A stretch of DNA of 49,736 nt from Perkinsus olseni. Its lineage: Eukaryota > Perkinsozoa > Perkinsida > Perkinsidae. Made by a program: the position numbers and the translations under genes. Shown here one piece after another: positions 31,623 to 43,036 of the stretch; the first letter of the stretch is position 1, and each line of letters begins with the position of its first letter. The stretch is from NCBI GenBank assembly GCA_013115135.1, contig JABANP010000409.1:1-49736 (forward strand), written 5' to 3'. The notes under the pieces were generated by a model, which saw nothing but the letters and a program-made list of their open reading frames with translations, was not told the origin of the DNA and made no database searches.

Positions 31623-33346
31623 TTGAACGACCTTCCAAATGTCGCCTTCTGAGCGAGATGGGGGGAACTACCAGTAAGAATATTAAACAGTACGAGCAGT
31701 AACGTGGAGGTCACCTTGCTTCACAATCCTCCACTCGTAGTGATCATAACCTGCTTCCAAAGCATAGGGGCCGATAAGTATCTCTTGCTTGTCCTGTGTT
31801 TAGTCACCTCATCGTCATCTCCGTAATGGTTCTCTTAGACGGGACGTTTGGTCCGGTCAACTCGTTGGGCTAGTTCCACATTAGTGCGATTCATATTCTA
31901 CTCGCTCCACTCATGCTGTTTCGATGATCATTCAAACTGATCATATCCTATCATCCGATCAGCTTCCTCTGTAGCGTCCTGGAACATGAACCTCACTCGA
32001 CTTGACACCTCCCACCGCTTTCAGCTCTGGCGATGCTACGCCGCGATCTCGATGCACCGCTCCGCGGAGCATCCGGCTATACGGCCCAGGCCATAAAGCA
32101 GTCGGCCTGGCCAAGCTAGGGACAATAAAGTTGTGCACCGGTTGTACAACTCGCTTTCCCATAACTGTCCACTACATGAGGATAGGACTCACTCTCAGAG
32201 CCTCCCAACCCGACCAGACCAGCCGAAACATGAGATAATAGCCCTATAACTTAGGAGCTGCTCCTCAAGGAAGGAACGGTACCTCAACATACCTTCGAGG
32301 TATGCCCTGAGGAGGCACTCCTACGACATAGAGCCAATATCGGTAGATCCGATCCAAGTGCTCGCGGAAACTTCTGACAAGCGAGAATCGCCGCAACATT
32401 TTTTACGGCTTACAGGCTGCAAGTCACAGCTCGCAGGACGAGCCTCCCACGGAGAGCGTATGGCAACCCGTTGGCGCGGGAGTGAGTTGCCTTCATGGCG
32501 AGTCTCCACAGTTTCCACCATCTTCAACGACTACTTCGACGATCGGGGTTTGTTGTTAACATTCCGGAGAATTTGCGCATACAGAGCACACAATGTGAGC
32601 GCACGTACGCCTGCGTGCTAGTGTACGCAGGCACAAGCCCCTAGAGTTCTGCTATGCTATGCTGGGTGAATGGTATGAGACTGGGGGCGGTACGTGGATT
32701 CTGATTCGGAGGATGATTGTGAGTAGACCCTCTTCCAAATGTCGCTAGCAGTTGCGTGTTGAACTACAACACGTGGGCAAGCCAGCACAAGCAAGGAGGC
32801 TTTGGGGGCAAGTCTCTTTCGGTGAACGGGCTCCGAGCGCGCATCTGACGAGAGTTCTTCTTGGCAAGAAAGTTCTTACTGAGTCGTATGTGAGCTGCTC
32901 ACGCCGCGCGAGTCACGCGTCTCTTTGTCGGTGCCAAAAACGTGAAGTACATGGTCGTACTTAGGACCACCCGATCGAACAGTGGAGTGTAATCATGAAT
33001 GTGACTGATACCCCAATATGCTCTGAGTTGCAGCTACATTCGGGGCCCGAATTTTAGTCACTAAGATGCACAACTAAGATTTAGTGTGGGAAGCGACTTG
33101 TGATGAGCGACACTAGGGTGTACCCTCACGTTCTAGCCTGACTAGCTTCCTACACTATTGCCAAAGACTCTCATTAGTATGGCGGTAGTGCTGGGCGTCC
33201 TAAATCTGCAAGGCTAGACGATCTGGTCTAGATTGGCTTATCATCAGTGTGACTAAGTGATCGAAACTGATTCTGTGTTCGAGTCGCGGAGAAAGAAACA
33301 CGACTGTTAATTGCATCGAATTATACTGGACGGACTGAAATGGACG
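31623..33346. other. Gene-poor stretch
   Basis: About 1.7 kb with no recognisable gene. Short frames such as 31959-32162 on the minus strand lack motifs. Small hairpin-forming sequences occur: CATACCTTCGAGGTATG near 32289, and GCCTGCGTGCTAGTGTACGC near 32610. The right part flanks the retroelement. Confidence 0.4.
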
Positions 33347-33462
33347 TGTTACGGGATTCTGCGCACATCCATGTGCTTGCGTGCAGCATAGGATCCATAG
33401 CTAATCGTTGTGGTTGTTGGTCGCCCTGCGCGCGCTGCCCTAACTCTACTCTATAGTCACTC
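33347..33462 (+). repeat. 116-bp repeat, left copy, in inverted orientation to 35902-36017
   Basis: Begins TGTTACGGGATTCTGCGCAC and ends CTCTATAGTCACTC. The reverse complement at 35902-36017 appears identical over all 116 bp, while flanking bases differ at once on both sides. It starts with TG like a long terminal repeat, and the gag-pol-like reading starts 18 bp later. It is far shorter than most LTRs. Confidence 0.8.
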
Positions 33463-33479
33463 ATGATGAGTTCTTGGCT

Positions 33480-35793
33480 ATGCCTTTATTTGTTACCGTG
33501 GGTAACACGGGTAACCATCATGACGTTGATGCTCAGAGGAGACATATTCTGACTACTTTGATTCAACCTCGTTGTGATCTACCAGCTGTCAAGACGCTTA
33601 TTGACACCTGCTGCAGTGTCAGTCTTGTGAGCGAAGATTATGCTAATGAGCTTCGGCGCCATGGCTTCTGCTGTCGAACTATCAACACGCCTGTGGAAGT
33701 TGGTATGGCAGCAGAAGGTGTTTCGTTCACATCTTCTTCGCTGCAAGAAGTACCTCTTGTCTTCAATGGCGTAGATGCTCATTGCGTGAGAGTAGAGTGT
33801 CCCATTATCAAAGATCTACAATGGCCTTTGATTCTTGGTATTAATCACTTATCTTTATTACATGCCAAGATCAATTGCCATACCCGAGTGGTTCAACTCG
33901 AACATGGAGGCTGGCATGCTACACTCAATTGTACTGCATCTACCGGTGGCGAGAAGAGTGCCCTGGTGATAAGCACCTATGATGTCATCAGAGCAGCATC
34001 GACGCAGACAATCTCACCAGGAGCCGATTAAAGTGCTCTGATTTCCGAGTCCAAGTTCTCGGAAAAGCGGCTTTTCCGAGCTCGGATAAAAACTACGAAT
34101 TAAAGTGCGTTCTAAAATCCGAGCTTTTTTCCGAGCTCGGAAATCGTGGTACTCGGTTCCGAGTGAGGCGATTTCACGATTGTCGATTAAAGTGCTGAGC
34201 TTTCCGAGTTCCAAGTTCGAAAAGTTTTCAGGGTCTTTGGACTCCCGGAAATCCGGACCCGAGCTCGGAAAACCCACAAAACCACTCGCCAACAATGAGC
34301 GCTGACTCATAGAAAACCATCGAGTCTTCGCCAAGAAATCCCGACAGGAAGAAACGCTCCTCGCACGCAAAGATTCGGGGCGGAACTCGGTAACCGAGTA
34401 CTTGGACTCGGAACTCGGAACGCCTTAGCACTTTAATCGGCTCCAGGTGTGAATGAAATCAAGGCATGTTTCGTTCATCATGCTTTGAAATTACCCGAAC
34501 ACCCCTGGCTTGTTGGAGTCAACTGTAAGTCTGCTTCGTTGTCACTCGTCGAGGGACCCATTGACCAGAGTGCTTTGTCTGCGAACTCTTCAACACCATT
34601 CACGGTACTCGTTGCTAACACTTCATCTTCGCCGACGAAGGTTTCGGCTTCGGAACCCCTTGGTCGTGTGATTAATCGCGACCCGCAGGAGTTCTCCGAT
34701 GTTCTCAAAGACGAGTTGACTAGAGAGAGGCAGCTCTTGAATGAGGCCCGTGAACACGCTTTCGAAGATGATGCTAATCGTGACTTACCACCAATCGGTG
34801 ATGAGAATGCTGACAAGAATTTTCCGAGAAGTGACGACCAATACGCCAAGGAGGTGATAGCAGAAATCCGTCTTGATGAATGCACCAACTTGAGTACTGC
34901 CCAGAAGAATGACTTGAAGAAGGTTATCACCAAGTGGTGCCGAATATTCCACCTACCGGGTGAGAAGTTCGAGGAGATCCGAGGATATAAACACCACATC
35001 GACACTGGTGATCACGAGCCGCTATACTGCACTCCGTATCCACTTCCTGAAAGCCAAGTACGGTTCGTCAAGAGCGAGATCGATCGCATGATCGCTGAGG
35101 GCATCTGTCGCCCCAGTGAGAGTTCATGGTCTTCTCCAATCCTGGTGGTGGCCAAGAAAGATGAGCACGGTCAGAAAGTGAGGCCTCGCCTGGTAATTGA
35201 CTACAGGCGTCTAAACAGCATCACTCGCTTCGATGCCTATCGGATAGGCCCTATCCATTACCCCAGATAGAGACTCTGCTGTCGAGGTTAAATAAAAAAT
35301 GTTTCTACAGTAAGTTGGATATGTACTCTGGCTTCTGGCATGTCGGTATGGCTCCCGATAGTATCAGTCGAACGGCCTTTACCACTCCATATGGTATTTT
35401 TGAATACCTGAGGTTGCCCTTCGGCCTCGTCGGAGCTCCAGCGACATTCATGCGCACAGTCAACAGTGTCTTTGCCGACCTTCTCTCTGAAGTCACAGCT
35501 GACAGCGGCTACTTCTTGTGCGCGTATATGGATGATTTGCTGATATCATCGTCTACCTGGGCAGAGCATCTCCAACATCTCTCTCGTGTGTTCGAACGTT
35601 GCGCACAACGAGGGGTGAAGCTGAAGCCGTCAAAATGCTATTTCGGCTATGATCATATCACTTACCTCGGTTACGTAGTCTCTAAAGAGGGCATCTCAGC
35701 AGATCCGGCGAAAACGGCTGAGATTCAGGCAATCTCTCGCCCTACTTGCCGAAAAGATCTGCAACACTTTCTCGGCTCAGCCCCCACAATGTG
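33480..35793 (+). mobile_element. Degenerate Ty3/gypsy-type retroelement (protease and reverse transcriptase)
   Basis: The reading from ATG 33480 has a retropepsin-like segment, but the catalytic D-T-G reads D-T-C (LIDTCCSVSLVS). After an inserted element (34021-34443) the frame resumes through RYGYKHHIDTGDHEP-like and SEIDRMIAEGICRPSESSWS regions, SPILVVAKKDEHG and VIDYRRLNSITR of reverse transcriptase. A frameshift near 35255-35275 separates this from KLDMYSGFWHVGMAP, FGLVGAPATFMR, CAYMDDLLIS (YMDD catalytic box) and GVKLKPSKCYFGYDHITYLG. Coding likeness stops near 35780; RNase H and integrase are absent. The gypsy assignment rests on the order protease then RT and on the YMDD and LKPSKC blocks. 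Confidence 0.85.
34021..34443. mobile_element. Non-autonomous TIR element inserted in the retroelement
   Basis: The left end GAGCCGATTAAAGTGCT and its exact inverse at the right end bound about 423 bp with no long coding frame. Flanks read CAC-CAG on the left and CAG-GTG on the right, consistent with a 3-bp CAG target-site duplication. Ignoring the element and one CAG, the retroelement frame continues across the site (ISPG into VNEIK). Sub-terminal copies of ATTAAAGTGC occur near 34098 and 34185, and TCCGAG-type motifs recur inside. Superfamily is not assignable from the ends alone. Confidence 0.82.
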
Positions 35794-35901
35794 ACGGGTT
35801 CGAGTGAATGTAACGGTAGAGGGTGTGGGCCTAGCGACTGGAACTCGGTAACGCAATAACTAGTGAGCTTGTAGAAGTAGCTGAGCTACGGAGACTTAGG
35901 G

Positions 35902-36017
35902 GAGTGACTATAGAGTAGAGTTAGGGCAGCGCGCGCAGGGCGACCAACAACCACAACGATTAGCTATGGATCCTATGCTGCACGCAAGCACATGGATGTG
36001 CGCAGAATCCCGTAACA
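35902..36017 (-). repeat. 116-bp repeat, right copy, inverted
   Basis: Reverse complement of 33347-33462, apparently with no mismatch. Outside the repeat the two flanks share nothing obvious. It may be a second, inverted LTR-like copy, or the product of an inverted insertion or rearrangement. Confidence 0.8.
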
Positions 36018-36392
36018 GACGACTTTCACCTTTTTGCGAAGTGGCCACAGAACGAAGCTTCCGAATCAATTGCGATACACCCGACGTAGGGATAGCAAAG
36101 CAGTACCTCGCGAGGGCGGCGGTAGAGTACATAATCTTCAAGAGATGTCAGTGAAACCATTCTTATCTCCCAGCATGGATGCCGAAGGGTTCCGAGCTGG
36201 CAGTGGTCCGGTGCGTGCGAGTGTAGCTCTTTCCAGAGATTCTCAGGCTGTCACGGCCCGGAAGAGACTGTTGAGCAGCACAAACCAAGGTTAAGAATAT
36301 CAACATCATCATAATGAGCATCATCTGCGTCGTCAGTGAGGACTCGTCACCGTCATCAGCCATTACGGAGTCATCACGTGAGTCCATCTTGA
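36018..36392. other. Flank of the palindrome, one short unrecognised frame
   Basis: A minus-strand frame at about 36163-36387 encodes a short product with an acidic N-terminus followed by a hydrophobic run (MMLIMMMLIFLTLVCAAQQS). It has no recognised motif. It could be a small membrane or secreted protein, or chance. Confidence 0.3.
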
Positions 36393-37183
36393 CTATACCA
36401 TTCAGAAGTCTATTCGGCGGATAAGGCCGCCTATATGGGGGTCGAGGATTTCACGTTGGCGGTTTGAGGCAGCAAATTAGCGGTAGGGTCGAGACGGGGG
36501 TATACAATTGGCGGATAAAGAAGTCATTTTAGCGGCAGGTCTCGAATAAGAAATCCAATTCCGCGAATAAGGCACGCAATTTCATGGTTAAGGAAATCAA
36601 TTTCGCTGATAAGGACATCAATTTCGGGGGGTCAACTTGAGCCATACCGGAAATCTTCCCGCTGCTATTCTCAGCGTGACACAACTGCGCGATAGTGCAT
36701 GACAGTATCTCATGGAATCCTGTTGGATTCGGGGGCCGGCGATGGCTTCTCGCCAACTTTGCTCTCATTTAGGATCATCATCATCTTTGCTCAGCCAAGA
36801 CGAATACTGGATGGATAGAAGCTTAATTGTATAATGGATAGTAGAGAAGGACTCCTGTCATACTGAGATACTGTCATGCACTGTCGCGCAGTTGTGTCAC
36901 GCTGAGAATAGCAGCGGGAAGATTTCCGGTATGGCTCAAGTTGACCCCCCGAAATTGATGTCCTTATCAGCGAAATTGATTTCCTTAACCATGAAATTGC
37001 GTGCCTTATTCGCGGAATTGGATTTCTTATTCGAGACCTGCCGCTAAAATGACTTCTTTATCCGCCAATTGTATACCCCCGTCTCGACCCTACCGCTAAT
37101 TTGCTGTCTCAACCCGCCAACGTGAAATCCTCGACCCCCATATAGGCGGCCTTATCCGCCGAATAGACTTCTGAATGGTATAG
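36393..37183. mobile_element. 791-bp near-perfect palindrome (foldback-type element)
   Basis: The left arm 36393-36712 and right arm 36864-37183 are each 320 bp and are reverse complements with three mismatches by my reading; the loop is 151 bp. Outer ends read CTATACCATTCAGAAGTC. Each arm holds three imperfect copies of a unit like GATAAGGACATCAATTTC. No long coding frame is present. Flanks show no clear target-site duplication. The structure fits a foldback transposon or a long-TIR non-autonomous element. A transcript across it would fold into about 320 bp of duplex RNA. It interrupts the 3' end of the TMVIDL copy B gene. Confidence 0.88.
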
Positions 37184-38039
37184 ACCCTAGGCTCCACGTG
37201 GTAGATCTTCCCGTATTTGGTAGGATACCCGCCAGCGCCGCTGCCGTCCGTGGGGGCTGCCTGCGGGGCGGCTGACCTATCCCACGACTCTCGCTGCCAC
37301 CACTCCACACGAGCGGCCTTCTGCGGCACCTCCATCGCTGGCACCGGATCGGCTCGCCTCTTGCCGATCGTTGATGGTTGTGGATCGACTCTTGCCCCCT
37401 GGGTCACAGGAGGAGTATCGGGCTCCTTCTCAATCTGTGTAGGCTCCATAGTAACGAAGAGGAAGTCGGACCTAGTATAAACTTTCGATCGCGCGTTCCT
37501 TTTGGAGAAGCCGAGAATGATCGAAACATCCTTTTCTGGATATATGACGGTGTTACCCACTCGGCACTCGGATGAGTCGGACGCGAAAACCCGCGATACT
37601 TTATTCAGCCTCTCGAAAACAGAATCCGCCGCGGCATGCGATGTCTCGGCAGTGGATACACGCATTCTTCTAACCGACCCTGCAATGGACTGTCAGACAG
37701 TCACTGTCTGAGTCCCCAACATACGCCTCGGAGGTGATATTCGAGCTTCCTGGGCACCGGTTGACAGTTTCTGCGTGGAGCGGTCGGATTCATGGGCCGC
37801 ACGTGGTACTTGCTGCCATTCGTATGGACAAAATCCAAGTCGACAATGGGAGCTGGTTTTCCAGTCTCGGAGAGATCGATCACCATCGTGAGGTCTTTTA
37901 AATTATGTATCTTATCCTTATCGCTTTTCTTGATGCGGTAGGAGCCCACCTTCTCGTAGAAGGGGTTGTGAATGTGGAAGTGCAGAGTACCCCAACCCGG
38001 GGTGAGGAGGAGGACTATGATGGAGTTGATGAGTATCAT
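37184..38039 (-). CDS. TMVIDL-family secreted protein, copy B, 3' end cut by the palindrome
   Basis: The paralogue of 18810-19868. ATG 38039 opens a signal peptide (MILINSIIVLLLTPGWG), then KVGSYRIKKSDKDKIHNLKD, LTMVIDLSET, APIVDLDFVHTNGSKYHV and YHLRGV. A 41-bp intron beginning GTTGGGGA, at the same place as a GTTGGGGA in copy A, restores the frame to MRVSTAETSHAAADSVFERL, KVSRVFASDS, SIILGFSKRN, SDFLFVTMEPTQ and an Arg/Pro-rich tail. At 37183 the reading enters the palindrome arm and ends about 29 codons later, so the native C-terminus, still present in copy A (KFGKAYFAPISKD and beyond), is lost. The family is not recognised. Confidence 0.62.
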
Positions 38040-38335
38040 TAACAGCAAGTGGTGGTTGTTTAAGGTACCACACAGCTTCAACTGAAACCAATGATGATGA
38101 AGCTATGAGGATCATCGACCATGGAAGGGAGACACCGTTCGTACGGAACAGAGACGGCAACTCATATACAGAGGAGACGTCAACGAATGCCACACCTCGC
38201 CGCCCACGATGGACTGACCAAGACGAGCGAGATAAACTCCCGCTCGAAGACTCGCCGATAAACGATAAACTCGCCTGCGTATACTCCGAGATGCCGCCGC
38301 CAGCGCACACTCATTTCTTCCGACCGACGCAGCTG

Positions 38336-40400
38336 ATGAGTTCTCCCCGACATCAAATTCCACACAACAGAGGTTGTAGAACCATTTCGTCGAGTATGGT
38401 GAGTCTTCTATTCCGAAGGCCCGACTCGAACATCGCGGTAGCTGAACGGTCCACTCTCTCTGAAGACCCGAAGCAGCAGAGCTGGACTCCCTGGTTACGC
38501 CGCCGGAGTCGCTGTGGTTGTTGCGTATTTAGTGCTGATTAACCGTCCTATCTCCGAGGTGGGAACGTTCTGTGCTCATTTAACAGCTTCTCGCTGCGGG
38601 AATGGGAATCGCGCAAAGCGGGCCCGCTTCGAAGGAGACCCTAGAAGGTCGCACACTTGGCATCGAAGGTCGGGGGAACTCCGATTTTCGCTAAGTGCTC
38701 TCAGCGGGAGGGTCTTCCATCATGGACTTTAAGACGTAGACCGACTTCCGCTGCATCAGTCATCTTTCCCTCTTGCTCTGTACTCGAGCAACATCTGTTC
38801 AGTAGCGATCGAAACCCGTTGCTGGTTAGCGTCCATGCTATTCGACTCTTTCTAGATCCGCATGACGATGGCACGAATGATTCGATGCTAACTACGCGAA
38901 CAGAGGAGAAACATCACCATTATGCATCGCTAGCCAGACTCTGTAGGACTCATACGATAGGCCTCATCCTGAGCATCGACCGGCGTTCACGAACTACATG
39001 ACTTGTTCCATTTGTGTTGCGAGCCTCGTAGGATTCCCGATCAATTAGCGAAGATGATGATGCTCCTTTCCGAGCCAGCAACATTAATTTGCGCTCAATT
39101 CGCTAATTTGCGCTCGATCCAGCTGAACATTCCTCCTGTAAGGGACGTCCACGGAGATCGAGCACCTCGTCAACCGTGTCTCCGGAGGGGCATCACTGAG
39201 CGACGTGGCTACGCCAGGTGAGCGCATCTTCGTAGGGTATAGAGGTTGTGAGGTTCAGCGATGCTATCATCGGTTCTTGGTATCGGGCGAACATCCTCAA
39301 GCAGCTCGAGGAACTGCTGTAGTTCCTGGGTTCAGCTCGAGTCGATTCGACCCGAAGACCCCACAGTCTCCGACGAGTAGGCTTGTGGCAGGTTCTGCGA
39401 CTTGGCAGACCAATCTGCGAGACCGATCGGCCTTCCTGGAGCTCATAAAATTAGGGCCACGGATTAGCAATGACACCGTGAAGACATGGTGAGTTGAACT
39501 TCAACTGTTGAAGGATCTGCTCAGCTGCCACTGGCCCTCGAACAGCCCATCTATCCCGCAATGCTTGCTATCCTCACCGGCTCCTATCTGGGATACTCCT
39601 GGCCTAGTCGTAAGGGTTTGACTCTGTGTACTGTCATGTATAGGTTCACCGACTTCGCGGAGCTGCAAGGAATTTCCGAGTCGGTAAGGCATTCGACAAA
39701 CCCTAAACACACATCGGCGGGCCACCGCGTGCAGGGTGTTTGCCGGAATGAAGCTGGGACTCGAGACAGTGACGCCCATATTCTTGCAGGCTCAGATCTT
39801 CGGAGAGAAACCAAGGCACGTCATCGATGCATACGAGTTCGTTGCCATATCTATTCTACTCGCCACTCGGCTGAGCTTGGAGGATAAACTACAGCTGTTA
39901 TTCAAGCTGTTCCACTTTAATACCAATAATAAAGGCCTTTCACGGGTGGCTCCATCTCGGTCTTTCTGGCGTTCTTCAGCACCACTCACTGTCACTGCAA
40001 ATGCTTCAAGGTCTAGAGTTCTGCTGGCTCGTTGATGTCAGGGTGAGCTCTCTCTCCTCCTGAGATCGGTGACTCGAGCAGTAGCGAAGTTCCATCGCAG
40101 TCTGGGCACTACCGCCATTGACGCAGACATACCCGAGAACTTAGTAATCCAAAGAGTCTCTTAACTCCTATCACATCCGAAACAACCAGTTTACCGCATA
40201 ACTCGGGTGGGCAATTCCGTGACGGCGTTCGAAATGACACTCCGAAGCTGAGGACTCGATCGCTCACCGAGCCACCCCGTGGTCAGGCAGTTGACGACTT
40301 CGCAAAGGACGTCCTCGAACAGTGGGGAACCAAGAACGGCCTGCTGACACGACAAAGTCTGTGCCGTTGGGCCGGGACTGATGGAACCGCTCTCCGGTGA
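38336..40400 (+). CDS. Membrane-anchored EF-hand-like calcium-sensor protein
   Basis: ATG 38336 opens MSSPRHQIPHNRGCRTISSS, then after a 43-bp intron a membrane segment (GYAAGVAVVVAYLVLIN). Downstream plus-strand exons give IIGSWYRANILKQLEELL, SAFLELIKLGPRISNDTV, MLAILTGSYLGYSW, KLGLETVTPIFLQAQIFG, then AYEFVAISILLATRLSLEDK LQLLFKLF, HFNTNNKGLS and GELSLLLRSVTRAVAKFHRS. The last exon ends DDFAKDVLEQWGTKNGLLTR before the stop at 40398. The YEF..LEDKL..LF.LFxFN...G.L/S pattern is that of EF-hand pairs, but the loop is poor in acidic residues, so calcium binding is doubtful. The N-terminus resembles a mitochondrial presequence plus anchor. Several middle exon borders are approximate. Confidence 0.55.
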
Positions 40401-40923
40401 GCCTGCAGTTCGTAGCCACAGTGACCAGGGTTCAAAAGCCAGACCCGCCGACTCGATTCAGCCTAGATCAAGTTGATGTCATGATTGGTGACTTCCTATC
40501 AGTACTACAATTCACCGCTGGTTGATCACACCAATGTATTGCCAATCTATTGCCAATACAGTATTGGTGAATCATCAATACATCCCCACAGCTTCTGCTG
40601 ATGGGTTCTCCAAGCATTATTACCAGGCTAATATCAACAGATTTCTCTATGGTGTAGGTTGCTGCTCCGCTTTTCACGTTCAAGCTCCGTCATCCTTGCA
40701 TTCGGGGAGAATCACAGGTGAGACGGTATTTGAGAGTGCAAGTCAATCCGAACCCTGATTATGCACCCCATAGCAGTCCTCATCACTAATATTATCCCGC
40801 TGTCTCGGTCGTCCTCAAAGTGCTGAATCCTCGATTCAAGCCCGGCGCATGACAGCAGAGGAAGCTGCTCCACAAGCCCTGACGGTGCCATAAGATGCAT
40901 TCAGATACCAGTGTGGTGTTGGT
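40401..40923. other. Spacer with a small inverted repeat
   Basis: I find no recognisable gene; it may include early exons of the RCC1 gene. An inverted repeat is visible at about 40528-40568: CACCAATGTATTG is followed by its near-inverse CAATACAGTATTGGTG. Confidence 0.35.
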
Positions 40924-43036
40924 ATGGGTGATCCACCGACCATAGACACGCGGCCCATCCCTCTCCTATCAATGGACTCCGTAGAGGTCGTAAAGATTGC
41001 CGCAGGGGAGTCCCACTCACTGTTCCTGGACTGTGAGGGTTGTGTCATGCCGAAGAGAAGCAGCAAATTCATCCTCAGGCGACGGCCGACTCTTCGCGTG
41101 CGGTAGCGGTTTCTGTGGTATACTTGGCATGGGCAACACCCTAGACTGCACCACTCCCAAGGTTCCTCAGGATCTCTGGCAATGCTGTTGTATCATTTCC
41201 CCTGCCTTTTGCTCACCAGCTGGTGCCTTTCGCGCCTCAAGATCGGGAGGGTTCATCCAGTCTCGGCAGAGTGAAAGTGATCGATATCGCAACGGGCATA
41301 CGACACACTGTAGCTGTGACCGATAGCGGAGACGTTTACTGCTGGGGGAATAATGACGTGAGCAGACATTGCGATGATACATGGAACTACTTGCCTGCTG
41401 AGCAACTAACACACGGTTCACAAACTAAGCCGCTCGTCGGTTACGGTCTTCTAGGTGGATCAGTTGGGTCTCGCAATTGAGGAAAGCCACGAGGCATGTC
41501 TAGAGAGAGCGTAAGCCAGCATCTTTGATTCGTACCACCCGTAGGAGAGCACTACGAGCGAACATCATTATCGTTACCAGCATGTGTGCGGGAGGTCGGT
41601 TGTTGAAGTAACTGGAGGACTATTCCTGGGTAGTTACGACCACAGAACCGGCGGGACATTCACCTACGCTCCTCGGCCAGTTCTGCTAGGATCCTTGAAA
41701 CGCCAAGGAATCAGAGCTAGAATGGTGAGCGTGAACCCAGTCATCATCACATCGGTAGCTCCCCTCACTACGCGAGGTTGTCTGAACCAGTATTCGGTGA
41801 ATAAATAACTATCCTAGAGGGGCTCATCTTTCTCACCCTCGCAGCGAATGGCTATGTAGGCGGAGCCGTGCGTAAAGCAAAGGCTGCCTCTACATGCATC
41901 ACTCTGAGAAAAGCAGTCCAACGCGCGCCGGTCAATTTTCAGGTAGGATGCACCAATTTCAGTACCGTTGTTGTTACTGACGATGACCGAATGTGAGATT
42001 GTCCTACGGGATAACTTTTTGAGGGCTGCCGAACTGTCCAACTTAGTTTCGCCTGGGGTTTGAACTCGCGTGGACAGTGCGGAGTCGCCTCCAAAGAAGG
42101 TAGCAAGGGTGGCCTCCTGCCGGCCATCAGCTCCACTCTGCTTCCCTTGTGAACAACAACATTGGCAAAGTTCCGGTGGGCAGATGAACTTTGTATGGAA
42201 CGCCCGGTGCATCTGGAGGAGCATATTGCGCCGGAGTGTGCCGTCCGTACGATGCCGATACCCGCCGAAATCAACTTCAAAAGGTTTGATGGAGCCAACT
42301 ACCCTCCTCCCGAAGTAGGCCGACTCCTGAGGGAGTCCTTCATCTCCGGTGCTGAAAAGCGCGTTGCCTTGTTACTGTTTGTAGAACTCGCGAGAAGGGG
42401 GTGAAACAGCAAGAGAAGGGCACGGACCGCTGGGCAAGATCGTCTCTCTGGCGTGCGGCGCTGCCCATATCATTGCCATCGACGATGGGCATAACACCTG
42501 GGCATGGGGAGACGTGAGCCCTACGCAATGTGTCTTATCGTGAAGATGAACTGCGTGGCTCAGAATTCCAGCGGGCAGCTAGCTTATAGCAGCCCTGAGC
42601 CCTACTCTCAGCATCCTCAACTGATCAGCTCTGTGAGGGGCCTTTGTGTGAAGGCAGCAGCAGGGAGGAGCATGACCATGCTCATGACTAGCTTGCTGAG
42701 GTGGGGAATACACAGCGACTTCACTGCATCACTCCACAACAGAGTTACCATCGACATTCCTGAGAATCCTGGAGCCTCCTCCTCGGGTACGCGGATGGAT
42801 AGGCTCCCCACAGTGGTGAGGTTATTGCTGCAGATGGAGTTGGCTGAGCAGGAGCCCCCGTAGGTCTACGGCCTCCCTCTAGCTGGAGCCACTGAGTGGA
42901 CGACGATGCCCCAGAGCCGACCAGCTCGGTCAACTCCGTTGATATGTATCGAAGATAGCCCTAAAGGTGGCATTCCATTCGTGCACTATCTCGTTGTAGT
43001 AGGTGTAGAACAGAACATAAAAAAATTGGGCTCATA
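40924..43036 (+). CDS. RCC1-repeat protein
   Basis: RCC1 repeats form beta-propellers that act as exchange factors or protein-binding platforms. Plus-strand exons give successive blades: VEVVKIAAGESHSLFLDCEG joined across an intron to DGRLFACGSGFCGILGMGN, VKVIDIATGIRHTVAVTDSG with DVYCWGNND, RPVLLGSLKRQGIRARM, GKIVSLACGAAHIIAIDDGH with TWAWG, and DNSSGQLAYSSPEPYSQHPQ. Later exons (RMDRLPTV, YGLPLAGATEWTTMPQSRPA, SPKGGIPFVHYLVV) lead to a stop at 43034-43036. The G-x-x-H and W-G/C-G marks recur at blade spacing. Start and several introns, and a stretch around 41800-42320, are unresolved. Confidence 0.68.

Noticed and set aside
35790..35830. tRNA T-loop-like GGGTTCGAGT
   Set aside because: No acceptor stem, D-loop or anticodon arm can be folded around it.
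33347..36017. DIRS-type element, because of inverted terminal repeats
   Set aside because: The protease and the YMDD and LKPSKC reverse transcriptase blocks are Ty3/gypsy-like, and no tyrosine recombinase or methyltransferase frame is present.
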